Positions 43,201-51,846 of a stretch of 64,000 nucleotides of DNA are shown here, piece by piece. Location: NCBI RefSeq assembly GCF_927798095.1, contig NZ_CAKMMF010000014.1, positions 1 to 64,000 on the forward strand. The letters are read 5' to 3'. Position 1 is the stretch's first letter, and the number at the start of each line of letters is the position of its first letter. The position numbers and the translations under genes were made by a program. This DNA is from Paenibacillus plantiphilus. GTDB taxonomy: Bacteria; Bacillota; Bacilli; Paenibacillales; Paenibacillaceae. Under the pieces are notes generated by a model. The model had not been told where the DNA came from, searched no databases, and saw only the letters and a program-made list of their open reading frames with translations.

Positions 43201-46009
43201 TGATCGCGGTAATGATTGCCGTCCCTTCAGCAACAGCCGTTACTCTGCCATCAGCATCAACCGTTGCCACGTTGGCATCCGAGGATGACCATGCCACAGT
43301 CGCTGCGCTTCCGCCCACAGGGGTGACAGCGGCATTGAGCTGCACAGCCTCATCCCCTGGAGACAACCAGAGAGACTGCTTATCCAAAGCAACCTTTGTT
43401 ACATTTAATTGGAGAACGCTAACCGTGCCGCCAACCTCATTGGCTACGAGCAGCAGCGGAAGACCCGTCGGGCTGTCCGCAGCAGGAATAAATTCAAGCC
43501 CTTCGGGACCTGTGTCGGTATTTACATTATCCTTCGGCGCAAATACGCGCGTATTGATATAATTGGCGAAAACCGGGTGGTCCGGGTCCGTCACATCATA
43601 GGTCATAATGCCGCCGATGCGCTCAAGCCCGACAAATGCGAACACCTTGCTTCCAACCTCGCCAACAGTCACATATTCCGGCTCTGGACCTTTCTTCGCG
43701 CTTCTGTCATCCATAGCGGTTTTGCTATTGCTGGCATTGAAGCTATTCGGAAGCCGCTGAGCCGTAATGGTCTCAAAATCACTTCTGCTGTCATATACCT
43801 GTGCCATCGTGTCGGCATTCCAGATCGAGAAGGAGCGTCCGCCGTACATATATACGCCATCCTTGCTCATATCGCCGGCAACCTCTGCCTTATCGTACGT
43901 TGTGTTGCCACTCAGGAAAATCGCCGCCGGCGAAGCAGGATTCAGACTGCTCTTCAAATCCTTGATCGTCGTACCGCCCTCTCTGCCCGGCCATTCCGTT
44001 ACATCCCCTTCATTGGCACTAAACAGATAGGTCTTGCCATTGTTATAGCTATGCGATGCAATGCCGTCAGGCATGTACATGCCAAGGAAGGGGACATTCT
44101 CCAGCTTAATGCTGTCATCCTTCACCAAATCCAGAGCGTTACGTGGATCGCTAAGATCCTTGTAGCCCAATCCTTTGACAGCCTTGACTGTCTTTGCCGG
44201 AATATCGATCACTGCGATCGCGTTATTCTCCTGCAGCGAGACATACGCCACCGCATCATCCGCCGAGAGCGTAATAAATTCCGGCTCCAGATCAAACAGC
44301 GCATCCGCTTTATCGCCGCTGCTGCTCGTAATTTTGCCCGTTACAGCATCCGATGCGCCACGAATATGGACAAGCTCATCAATAACAGACGGATCGTCGA
44401 ACTTCACATGCGTCACAGCATTCGTCGTCGTATCGATGATCGTTACACTGCCCTCAGGGTCGCTCGCAGTCGTGCGCGGCTCCGCTTCATTGGCGCTGAG
44501 GACATATTTGCCGTCAGAGGTCGATTTCACCATATCCGGCTGAATGCCTGACTCATAGGTGTTCAGCAGATTCCCGTCATAATCGAGCACGAGAATTTTC
44601 CCCATGGCCATATGATCCGCTTCCTGCACCGCAAGGAAAATCCGCTTCGTTTCCGTATTGATATCGACACTGGTCAAATCGCCAAAGCTGAACCCGTCCG
44701 TCTCGGCAAGCGACTTAACATCAATGGACCTCTCCTTCTGGAGCGATTGACTCGCTGCCAGGGCAACGATATCCAGCGTCGGCGGCGTTGTCGCCCCGTT
44801 CACCAGGTAGAACTTTTCGTTGTCTCTATTATATTTCACAATTTCAGCAACTCCGCCGTCCTTGTTGGATACACCTACCGAATAATGGCCAATTTGCTCG
44901 ATAGTCAGCGTATCGGCGAATCCAGCAGGCAGAGCTGGCTTGACGCTCAAAGAAAGCGTTCTGCTCGTCATAGCAGCAGGCGTTGCGCTATCTGTCACCT
45001 GGATCGTGACAGCAGCCGTACCTTCTGAGCCTGCATCAGGCGTTCCCGCAATAATGCCTGTTCCCGCATCGATTGTAATCCCGGATGGCAGACCCGTTCC
45101 GCTGTAGGAGTAAGGAGCTGTACCGCCATATACAGCTGTAGTTACCGTATAAGGCGTGCCGACATAAGCATCGACCAGCGACTCTGTCGAGATGCCAAAC
45201 GATGGCGTGACAGCACCCGTCCATGGGCCGTCTGCACTGCTTCTAGGTCCTTTCGCACTCAGCACATCGCTACTTACTGCCGAATAATCGATCTGTTCGA
45301 AGTCGGCCTTATTGTTGTCCGTGTCTGTTAGTGACTTGCGAACGATCCCTTTCTTCTTCGACTTCCCTTCGGCATCTCCCGTAGGATAATCGGACTCGTA
45401 GCCATCAATGCTATTCCCTGGATCATTGCCGCCAGTACCAACCATATCCACATAACCATCCGTCTTTGGATTGACAGAGAATGGGTTGGCATCTGCCAGT
45501 GTGTTCTGATTGCTCATTAGAGCAACCTTCATTGATTTACTATAGATAAGACGATCAAACGACTGATCACCTTTCGTCACAATATTCAATGCGGGACCGC
45601 TCGCTCCCGTTGCATTTCCTGTAATAAGGTAAGAGGAGTGCGCTTTAATCGTACCTGTAAGATCCAGCTTCTCCCATGCTCCCGTAGTTCCTGCCGCATT
45701 CTCATCCGCATTCGCCGCATAATGGAGCGACCACCCGCTTAGCTGCACATCGCTGCCTGTCGGATTATAAAGCTCGATAAAACCATTGGATACTGTCGCC
45801 CCTGTGTCAAGAGAGCTGTTCTTATTACCGCCGTATATCTGGTTGATAAAGACATGAGGAACCGTAACGTCATAGCTGCCATCCACCGCATAAGGCGTTC
45901 CTGCAAGGGGTGATGCATCTGCCATGACTGCGCCCCCGGCCAAAATCGAGCCTGCCAGCAGCTCTGCCGCCAACAGCAGCGAAAGTATTCTTCTTCCTCT
46001 CTTTTTCAA
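40259..46009 (-). CDS. SLH-anchored surface protein with LTD, choice-of-anchor I-like and 5'-nucleotidase domains
   Basis: The product has about 1916 residues. The TTG at 46009 follows GGGAGTGG by a few bases and starts a good signal peptide (LKKRGRRILSLLLAAELLAG). In order: lamin-tail-like domain (about 45-260; VFINQIYGG, FIELYNPTGSDVQLSGWSL); putative Ig domain (about 270-360); a beta-propeller-like 'choice-of-anchor I' region (about 370-860); an Ig2-like domain (about 870-950; VTAVAEGTAIITAISSDG); a metallophosphatase domain with MHTNDTHAH, LDAGDVFSG, TFGNHEFD and VGGHTHT (about 955-1170); a 5'-nucleotidase C-terminal domain with MNGGGIRASIDEG (about 1290); a Gly/Pro linker; and three SLH domains (about 1740-1916). 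It should hydrolyse extracellular nucleotides at the cell surface for phosphate or nucleoside scavenging. Confidence 0.88.
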   Translation of the reverse strand: MKKRGRRILSLLLAAELLAGSILAGGAVMADASPLAGTPYAVDGSYDVTVPHVFINQIYGGNKNSSLDTGATVSNGFIELYNPTGSDVQLSGWSLHYAANADENAAGTTGAWEKLDLTGTIKAHSSYLITGNATGASGPALNIVTKGDQSFDRLIYSKSMKVALMSNQNTLADANPFSVNPKTDGYVDMVGTGGNDPGNSIDGYESDYPTGDAEGKSKKKGIVRKSLTDTDNNKADFEQIDYSAVSSDVLSAKGPRSSADGPWTGAVTPSFGISTESLVDAYVGTPYTVTTAVYGGTAPYSYSGTGLPSGITIDAGTGIIAGTPDAGSEGTAAVTIQVTDSATPAAMTSRTLSLSVKPALPAGFADTLTIEQIGHYSVGVSNKDGGVAEIVKYNRDNEKFYLVNGATTPPTLDIVALAASQSLQKERSIDVKSLAETDGFSFGDLTSVDINTETKRIFLAVQEADHMAMGKILVLDYDGNLLNTYESGIQPDMVKSTSDGKYVLSANEAEPRTTASDPEGSVTIIDTTTNAVTHVKFDDPSVIDELVHIRGASDAVTGKITSSSGDKADALFDLEPEFITLSADDAVAYVSLQENNAIAVIDIPAKTVKAVKGLGYKDLSDPRNALDLVKDDSIKLENVPFLGMYMPDGIASHSYNNGKTYLFSANEGDVTEWPGREGGTTIKDLKSSLNPASPAAIFLSGNTTYDKAEVAGDMSKDGVYMYGGRSFSIWNADTMAQVYDSRSDFETITAQRLPNSFNASNSKTAMDDRSAKKGPEPEYVTVGEVGSKVFAFVGLERIGGIMTYDVTDPDHPVFANYINTRVFAPKDNVNTDTGPEGLEFIPAADSPTGLPLLLVANEVGGTVSVLQLNVTKVALDKQSLWLSPGDEAVQLNAAVTPVGGSAATVAWSSSDANVATVDADGRVTAVAEGTAIITAISSDGFGSAAASVKVGPWKLTVMHTNDTHAHLADAPRRATLVKQVREEAGDSLLLDAGDVFSGDLYFTKWFGLADLAFMNYMGYDAMTFGNHEFDQGTGALANFVSKAKFPLVSSNVDLAADSHMSPLLKAPRTIEAGAPKTVEQAGVYPYVVLNVNGHKVGVFGLTTEDTKETSSPGKDVVFNDAVASAAQTVAAIEAEGIHMIIALSHLGYNRDKSLAKEVEGIDLIVGGHTHTKLDTPDVIVDSEHGTPTAIVQANEWGKFLGRVDLAFDNKGVLLTGEGQLKGSLIPVNSSVAEDEMAKSMLAPYNAELEVLKKQVVGKTTVVLDGDRSNVRAKETNLGNFIADGMLAKAKVLKNADVAIMNGGGIRASIDEGDITMGELRTVMPFGNTLYVLDVTGQALKDGLENGVSGAKLTDLPGKFPQVAGLRFKWDPSQPAGSKVYDVEIKNGNGYTPINLTATYRLATNSFVANGGDGYASFAKAIANGAYHEDMGYPDYEIFMEHVNTLGGTIAPVVDGRIVEKAKSSGGGGYVPPVTNPNTEQKPDPGTGGGTGTGTGNGAIELSGNALQITEGKNTAGGAVTQIVVKADELKNALDKALAGAASGAKAEVVIPAQAAGGATEVTLPAEALAAAGNGNSNAVIVIHTAAATYVLPLNGLNLGAAAGGASLNNASIKVSIAPIEDSMLQTLKAKAQSLGAELALDAAVEFKVTVAAGGGEKELVDFGKTYISRYIYLPSSTDIASATAVMYDEASGELVFVPGVAVTVNGKPAMEMKRPGNSIYSVIHYKKDFTDLVGHWAEKDIETMASKLIVKGMSEKNYAPGKAVTRAEFTAMVVRGLGLSVNSNASSFTDIAPDAWYAGAVGSAVKFGLVNGKTADKFAPNAQITRAEMAVMIARAIEIIGSAENKSSSVNSTATLGKFTDHSSIPEWAAEQAAMLVDKGIMQGSTTGAFAPADNATRAQAAIILLRALKELGFIA

Positions 46010-46145
46010 ACCGCAACCACTCCCTATTCGTTTTGATTCTTGTCCATTGTACGAGTCAATTGTTAATACAAGCACCTGACAATTTATCTTTTTTGTAAAA
46101 GCAAGCGAAAATGCTGTTGGCAAAGCCCACGCGCTGCTAACTCGG

Positions 46146-46790
46146 CTCAGCTGTAAGCGGATTTCCGCTCTACAGCTCCGCTGGGTGCGCCGAGATTGAC
46201 TGCGTTGGCGCTGTAGCGCGGTTTTTCGGGCTTACAGCTAGCGGGAATTTTGTTTTTTGCGCTGTAAGCATGTTTTTCCGTTTTACAGCCCCGCTGGGTC
46301 CGCCAAGATTGGCTGCATCGGCGCTGTAACGCGGTTTTCCGGGCTTACAGCTAGCGGGAATTTTGTTTTTTGCGCTGTAAGCATGTTTTTCCGTTTTACA
46401 GCCCTGCTGGGTGCGCCAAGTTTGGCTGCATCGGCGCTGTAGCGCGGTTTTTCGGGCTTACAGCTAGCGAGAATTTTGTTTTCTGCGCTGTAAGCATGTT
46501 TTTCCGTTTTACAGCCCCGCTGGGTGCGCCAAGTTTGGCTGCATCGGCGCTGTAGCGCGGTTTTCCGGGCTTACAGCTAGCGGGAAATTTGTTTTTTGCG
46601 CTGTAAGCATGTTTTTCCGTTTTACAGCCTCGCTGGGTGCGCCAAGTTTGGCTGCATCGGCGCTGTAGCACGGTTTTTCGGGCTTACAGCTAGCGAGAAT
46701 TTTGTTTTCTGCGCTGTAAGCATGTTTTTCCGTTTTACAGCCCCGCTGGGTGCGCCAAGATTGACTGCGTTGGCGCTGTAACGCAAAAAA
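46146..46790. repeat. 113-bp tandem repeat array, about 5.7 copies
   Basis: The unit begins gcgctgtaagcatg at 46259, 46372, 46485, 46598 and 46711, an exact 113-bp period, with a partial copy before from about 46146. Each unit contains paired hexamers ctgtaa/ttacag in two potential hairpins: gctgtaa...tttacagc, and ctgtagc...gcttacag. Copies differ at only a few positions. Short open frames crossing it are repeat artefacts. It lies upstream of the SLH surface protein gene. Confidence 0.9.
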
Positions 46791-46847
46791 AAACCGCCCT
46801 TGAAAGGTGCGGCTGCATAGTTCCTTCAATAATCAAGGAGGATAGTT

Positions 46848-47046
46848 TACTCTGGTACTCTGGTACTCTGTGTTAATCTGTTACTCTATGACTCTATGTC
46901 TCTATATCTCTATATCTCTATGACTCTATGTCTCTATGTCTCTATGTCTCTATGTCTCTATGTCTCTATGTCTCTATGTCTCTATGACTCTACGACTCTA
47001 TGTCTCTATTATTCTATGACTCTGCGAATCTGTCGCTCTATGACTC
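46848..47046. repeat. 8-bp tandem repeat tract
   Basis: The octamer tctctatg (variants actctatg, tctctata) repeats about 22-25 times with imperfect ends (tactctgg, actctgcg). It lies downstream of the acetyltransferase stop and next to the 113-bp array. No reading frame uses it. Confidence 0.9.
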
Positions 47047-47087
47047 GGTCTACCGTCGAATAACGAATCGAACGCATCGGCCAACAT

Positions 47088-47633
47088 TCACCTAATGACT
47101 CGTTCCAGCTCTATATTGGCAAAGGTATGCTCTGAGCATTCCACGTCTCCGTGAATGGTTGTAATTGTCGTAAACCCGGAATGGAGCCAAAATCGGATTC
47201 CAGGCCAATTCTTTAGCGCGACATTCAGCCGGATCGCCCGATAATTCAAGCGTGTCAATTCGCTGGTCAAACCCTTAATGACCTCTGCCGCATAGCCTTG
47301 CCTCTGGCAGCTCCTATCGATATACATGAATGCTATGTATGTAATGTCATCATTGGGAAACCCATGATAGATTGTGAAATATCCGACAATACGACCATCT
47401 TCAAGCCGTTTAATCGTTTGCATCCTATAATTCTCTTTCTTCCCGTTAGGCGGCAGTTCACCCTCAGCCAGACATTTCATAATATAATCGGGTTTCCGCT
47501 CAATATTGCCGTCCCATTCCCCCAAATACTGACTTGATTCATATAACTGTTGTACCTGTAGAACGAGCTCTGCTGTTAAATCCTCCATATGCAGACGTTC
47601 CGTCTTCCAGCTCGATGGCAATGGCTCGAACAT
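47088..47633 (-). CDS. GNAT-family N-acetyltransferase (RimJ/RimL-like)
   Basis: The 181-residue protein has a GNAT fold. TERLHMEDLTAELVLQ is at the start. The acetyl-CoA-binding stretch is IDRSCQRQGYAAEVIKGL (a QxxGY-type pyrophosphate loop), then LNYRAIRLNVALKNWPGIRF and GFTTITT near the end, as in RimJ/RimL-type enzymes. AGGGGG lies 7-8 nt before the ATG at 47633; an upstream in-frame ATG lacks such a site. The substrate is unknown. It stands alone between the repeat region and the M23 lipoprotein gene, with the 8-bp repeat tract beginning about 40 nt after its stop. Confidence 0.85.
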   Translation of the reverse strand: MFEPLPSSWKTERLHMEDLTAELVLQVQQLYESSQYLGEWDGNIERKPDYIMKCLAEGELPPNGKKENYRMQTIKRLEDGRIVGYFTIYHGFPNDDITYIAFMYIDRSCQRQGYAAEVIKGLTSELTRLNYRAIRLNVALKNWPGIRFWLHSGFTTITTIHGDVECSEHTFANIELERVIR

Positions 47634-47744
47634 CGAATTACCCCCTACACTAATCTTCTCTCTAAAATAGCACACTCACTCCTATCCCCTATCCCGAAGG
47701 GAGCAGCGCACATTAAAGTTAAATTATACCACACTTCCTTCCAC

Positions 47745-49028
47745 CTATTCTCCGCCTTTCCTATAATCTCCCTGGATCATCTCAACATCTCCGTCGAAGG
47801 TGACCGATATCGCCTTGGAGGTGAATAGATCGGGACCATCCGATACCTGAAAATGCAGATGGGGCTCGCTCGAATTACCAGAATTGCCGCATAAGCCAAT
47901 CTCCTGCCCTTTCTTGACGCGCTCCCCCTTCTTCACCTTCACGGACCCTTGTTGCAAATGTGCCAAATAACTAAACTCCCCATTTCCATGATCAATGACC
48001 ACATAATTGCCGGCAGGCTGACTGCTGTTCATCGTACCTACTGGTTCATTATCAGCGATGTCATTCACAGCTATCACGACCTTCCCATCCCCTGGAGCAA
48101 GCATAGCCTGTCCGAAAGCATAATAGCTTTCATTAAGAGCTGGATCTCCATTGAAGGAATATTCGTCCTTCGCCATTATCAAATCATACGCGTAACGCTG
48201 TCCTTCAATCGCGTAATGATAGTTATGCATCTCATTATCGCCTCCCCAGAAAACAAGCCACTCCCCTTTAAAAGGAAGCCCGTAGCTCAGCTTCGTCTTC
48301 GCCGCATCACTCTCCGGATAGGATGTTACCGGCTGGATTTGTATGCCAATGATTGTGCCTTCTTGATCATAGGAAGCAATGAGGCTTTTCGTCTCCTCCT
48401 TATTCATCCACACATAACGCTCCATACCATTCAGGGAAAGCACAGTTGGGCTCTGAAACGCTTCAATATCCTGCAAAAAAAACTCGCCCATTCCTTTGAA
48501 GTCTGCGAGAGTTACCGCCTGCTGCAATTCTTGGCTGAACTGTTCATACAATCGAGCATATTCGCCGTTCAACATCACCTGAGCGGTTTCCTCAGGTTTC
48601 ACAAGTGCCGTACCGCCTGCTCCATCCCCCTGCTTCTTGCCCCCTCCCTTCTTGCCAGTTCCGGCTTCCATTTCACTCTCTCCTTTCCTTCCGGTTCCTT
48701 CCTTCACTCCACTCCCTCCATTCTTATCCGCTCCCTCATTCACTCCACTCCCTCCATTCTTGCCCGCTCCCTCATTCATTTCACTCCCTCCATTCTTATC
48801 CGCTCCCTCACTCACTTCACTCCCTCCATTCTTATCCGCTCCCTCACTTACTCCACTCCCTCCGTTCTTATCCGCTCCCTCATTCACTCCACTCCCAACA
48901 GGCTCCCTTCCTTCGCTTCCATTGCTGCCATTCTCCGCATTGCCTCCGCATGCCGTCAATGTAGCGGTCAGCAGCACGATAGCAATTCCAAGCCGCATCG
49001 CGGCGGTTTTCCCTCTCTTCACACGCAT
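47745..49028 (-). CDS. M23-family peptidase lipoprotein with repetitive linker
   Basis: The 427-residue lipoprotein has a lipobox at LTATLTACGG (about residue 27). A Gly/Asn/Glu/Lys linker follows, built from 12-residue repeats (GVNEGADKNGGS and variants, about residues 45-110). A domain of about 130 residues, perhaps a DUF3887-like beta domain, precedes a C-terminal M23 metallopeptidase domain. GNYVVIDHGNGEFSYLAHLQ, KGQEIGLCGNSGNSS and PHLHFQVSD carry the zinc/catalytic His pair (HLH) of lysostaphin-type enzymes; the upstream HYAIEGQRYAYDL supplies the first His...Asp pair. It probably cleaves or binds peptidoglycan at the membrane-wall space. GGGGGTG precedes the ATG. Confidence 0.85.
   Translation of the reverse strand: MRVKRGKTAAMRLGIAIVLLTATLTACGGNAENGSNGSEGREPVGSGVNEGADKNGGSGVSEGADKNGGSEVSEGADKNGGSEMNEGAGKNGGSGVNEGADKNGGSGVKEGTGRKGESEMEAGTGKKGGGKKQGDGAGGTALVKPEETAQVMLNGEYARLYEQFSQELQQAVTLADFKGMGEFFLQDIEAFQSPTVLSLNGMERYVWMNKEETKSLIASYDQEGTIIGIQIQPVTSYPESDAAKTKLSYGLPFKGEWLVFWGGDNEMHNYHYAIEGQRYAYDLIMAKDEYSFNGDPALNESYYAFGQAMLAPGDGKVVIAVNDIADNEPVGTMNSSQPAGNYVVIDHGNGEFSYLAHLQQGSVKVKKGERVKKGQEIGLCGNSGNSSEPHLHFQVSDGPDLFTSKAISVTFDGDVEMIQGDYRKGGE
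48703..48897 (-). repeat. 36-bp coding tandem repeat in the M23 lipoprotein linker
   Basis: About five copies of a 36-bp unit (core cactccactccctccattc, then ttatccgctccct) encode 12-residue linker repeats. The 36-bp period keeps the frame, so copy-number change would alter linker length only. Confidence 0.85.
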
Positions 49029-49232
49029 TCCTGCACCCCCATATTTGAATAGAATAAATTTGATTATAGCCCCTAAATCTTGCCTGTTATGAAACTTTAG
49101 TTTAATAGAAGCTTAATTCATTCCGATAAAATCATATAAATTAAGCTTTACTTAAGATTCTGTTTATTTGCTGTCAACTTTTACATGTTACGATGACAAA
49201 AGAAAATAACGATCACCCAGAGGTGGACTACT

Positions 49233-49958
49233 ATGATTCATGCCAATATTCTGCTCGTTGACGATGAAGCGACCATTCTCCATATGTTGAAAACTGTGCT
49301 GCACAAAGAAGGCTTCACAGAAGTCGATACCGCAATGAGCGGAGAAGCCGCCATCACTGCCTGCGAAGCCAAGCACTATGATCTCATCGTCCTTGATGTC
49401 ATGCTGCCTGGGCAAAGCGGCATCGAGGTCTGCCCCTTCCTTCGCAAAACGACGGATGCGCCAATTCTGTTCCTGACAGCCAGAACCTCCGATTTCGACA
49501 AACTGACCGGCTTTGCTGTCGGCGGGGACGACTACATAACGAAGCCCTTCAATCCGCTAGAGGTTATAGCCCGGATCAAATCCCAGCTGCGGCGTCACTT
49601 GAAACCTGCTGCGGCGGAAGCCAGAAGGGAAGCCAGAAGGGAAGCCATTCTTGATTTCGGCAGATTTCAGATCCATGAAACGTCAGGCGTTCTTACTGTA
49701 GAAGGAACGGAGTCCCATTGCCCCGCCCTCGTGTTCCAACTGCTGTTATTCCTTTGCAGAAATCCGAACCGGATTTTTAGCAAGAATGAGCTTTATGAAA
49801 GGGTATGGGGGGATGAGAGCGTCAATGACGACAATACTGTCATGGTCCATATCCACCGGATTCGGGAGCGGATTGAGGCAGACCCCAGCAAGCCGGAATA
49901 TCTAGTGAATGTCAGAGGGCTCGGCTACAAGCTGATCCGCAAAGGAGATGCCAGATGA
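49233..49958 (+). CDS. OmpR-family response regulator
   Basis: The 241-residue regulator has a receiver domain (1-120) with ILLVDDEAT (acidic pocket), phospho-acceptor LIVLDVMLPGQSG (Asp near 53), FLTART and KPFNPLE. A winged-helix DNA-binding domain (about 140-235) has FSKNELYERVWGDES, NTVMVHIHRIRERIE and VRGLGYKL. A short linker duplication (EARREARREAI) lies between them. AGAGGTGG precedes the ATG. It overlaps the kinase gene by ATGA. The partners are probably the downstream ECF sigma/RND efflux genes, but no binding site is visible. Confidence 0.95.
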   Translation: MIHANILLVDDEATILHMLKTVLHKEGFTEVDTAMSGEAAITACEAKHYDLIVLDVMLPGQSGIEVCPFLRKTTDAPILFLTARTSDFDKLTGFAVGGDDYITKPFNPLEVIARIKSQLRRHLKPAAAEARREARREAILDFGRFQIHETSGVLTVEGTESHCPALVFQLLLFLCRNPNRIFSKNELYERVWGDESVNDDNTVMVHIHRIRERIEADPSKPEYLVNVRGLGYKLIRKGDAR

Positions 49959-51724
49959 GCATTAAGCGTCGGCTGACGATCCGATATATCCTTCAACTAG
50001 CACTGGCCGGCTTGTTCATCCTTATTCTCGCTTTCATAACGATCGTCTGGATGCTTACGAAGCTGACTGATATTGAGATGAAACGGGATTTTGCCTCCGT
50101 CGGCTTATCCAAGCTCATATCCACCTCCACCACAACGCCTGAAGGAATTCAATTCGATCCCGAATTGCTGGAAACGGTGAGATCCTCCGGAAGCTGGCTG
50201 CAGACGATGGATGAACGGGGACGGATAACAAGGAGCTATTTTACGCCTGACGATGTGCCGACCGCTTACGCGCCTGGCGAATTAATCGACTACTGGAACG
50301 GCGTCAAGCCATTCCCCTACAGGCTGTCGCTATGGATTCAAGAGAAGGATGGCCTCAACTATACATTGATCTATGGGACCCGCTCTAAAGCATACAGTCT
50401 GCTGCAGGAAATAGTGAGACATTCTGAAACAAGCAGCCCTGCCGGAGCTAATGAGGAGCCCGTTCTGAAGCTGCCAGACCCGTTGGCCGCAGAGCTCGAT
50501 CATGCCGGCGCATGGCTGCAGCTGCTTGCTCCTGATGGAGCGGAGGTCGCTTCATACAACAAGCCAGACAACACGCTTTCCCACTATACCGTCCAGGAGC
50601 TGGCAATGCGCAGCCATTACAAGGATAACTACGGTGTGGAGCTGGCCTCTCATTACGAGCCGGAGACGGGTCAGACATGGGTACTGAATATCCCTGAAGC
50701 TGACGGAGCCCCTTTGGCAGCACCTAAATTGCTATTTTCCCCTGAGCTGAAGGTGCTTCTGACCGGATTGGCCGTGCTGCTGTCCTCCTCATTCATCGTG
50801 TTCCTTCTTTTGTCGCTATGGTACGGCCATCGGTTCGGCGCCCCTGTTCTGTATATGCTGAATTGGATTCGAGCATTGGGACAGGGCAATTACGAGGAAC
50901 CCAAAGATCGTAAAGGGATGAGTCCAAGCCGCAATAAGAAGAATGTCCGGAATAGACGGTTTAGAGTCTATACGGATGTGTTGGATTCGCTGGAATCCCT
51001 ATCGAACACGCTTCGCAGAGATGAGGAGCATCGCCGCATCGCAGATCGAACAAGAGAAGAATGGATCGCAGGGGTTACACATGATCTCAAGACTCCGCTC
51101 TCCTCCATCATGGGCTATGCCCATATGCTGCAAGCGGAATCCTACAGCTGGTCAGATACAGAGGTCCGGCAATTCGCGCATACGATGACCGAGAAATCCA
51201 CCTATATGGACGGCCTCATTAACGACCTTAGTCTGACGTACCGTCTTCGCAACGGTGATATCCCTTGCGAGAACGAGCAGGTGGAGATGAATGCTTATTT
51301 GCAGGAAATGGTGAAGCGTGCTGCGTCCAACCCTGCATATGGCGGCGATAGAATCATTTGCCATACCAGTGATCATCCGTTTTTCGCCTCTATTCATCCG
51401 GCATGGTTTGAGAGAGTCGTGGAGAATCTCGTGGCGAACGCGCTCCTTCATAATCCTGCTGACACCCGTCTAACAGTCTCCCTTCACACGAGCTTCACCG
51501 AAAGGATGACTGTTGAATTCCGTGACAACGGGAACGGGATGGATGCCGAAACGGCTGGCATGTTGTTTGAGCGCTACTATCGCGGCACTAGCACCGATAT
51601 TTCGCCCATGGGCAGCGGTCTTGGAATGGCCATTACCAAGGAGCTCGTACAGGCGATGGGAGGTAGAATCGAAGTGAAGACGGCTCCCGGCGAGGGAACC
51701 AGCATATCCCTGATTTGGGATTGA
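49955..51724 (+). CDS. membrane sensor histidine kinase
   Basis: The 589-residue kinase has a membrane helix near residues 12-36, a roughly 220-residue extracellular sensor domain, and a second helix near 263-288. A HAMP-like linker follows, then the dimerisation domain with GVTHDLKTPLSSIMGY (phospho-His near 375) and an HATPase domain with NLVANALLHN (N box), RDNGNGMD (G1) and GSGLGMAITKEL (G2). It is coupled to the upstream response regulator by ATGA overlap. The ligand is unknown. It fits a class of Bacillales kinases controlling cell-envelope or efflux functions. Confidence 0.93.
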   Translation: MSIKRRLTIRYILQLALAGLFILILAFITIVWMLTKLTDIEMKRDFASVGLSKLISTSTTTPEGIQFDPELLETVRSSGSWLQTMDERGRITRSYFTPDDVPTAYAPGELIDYWNGVKPFPYRLSLWIQEKDGLNYTLIYGTRSKAYSLLQEIVRHSETSSPAGANEEPVLKLPDPLAAELDHAGAWLQLLAPDGAEVASYNKPDNTLSHYTVQELAMRSHYKDNYGVELASHYEPETGQTWVLNIPEADGAPLAAPKLLFSPELKVLLTGLAVLLSSSFIVFLLLSLWYGHRFGAPVLYMLNWIRALGQGNYEEPKDRKGMSPSRNKKNVRNRRFRVYTDVLDSLESLSNTLRRDEEHRRIADRTREEWIAGVTHDLKTPLSSIMGYAHMLQAESYSWSDTEVRQFAHTMTEKSTYMDGLINDLSLTYRLRNGDIPCENEQVEMNAYLQEMVKRAASNPAYGGDRIICHTSDHPFFASIHPAWFERVVENLVANALLHNPADTRLTVSLHTSFTERMTVEFRDNGNGMDAETAGMLFERYYRGTSTDISPMGSGLGMAITKELVQAMGGRIEVKTAPGEGTSISLIWD

Positions 51725-51846
51725 TACTCCGACCATGGTCCAGTATGAAACAAGTCTCAGGCCCGAATTCTTCCTGGCATGGAACCTATACGATAAATAA
51801 AGACAAATGATGTGGAACAATCGATAAGGAGGTGCAAGCTGACGTT

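Noticed and set aside
43409-44551. Plus-strand open frame of 380 codons
   Set aside because: It also lies opposite the same SLH surface protein gene. Its composition is that of a complementary-strand shadow.
46146-46790. CRISPR array
   Set aside because: The repeated unit is the whole 113 bp, with no short repeat plus unique spacers and no cas genes nearby.
46257-46829. Small repeated open frames on both strands in the 113-bp array
   Set aside because: They are products of the repeat itself, with no binding sites. Each differs only as the DNA repeat does.
47949-49052. Plus-strand open frame of 367 codons with Ser/Leu/Pro repeats
   Set aside because: It is the reverse complement of the M23 lipoprotein gene and its 36-bp linker repeats.
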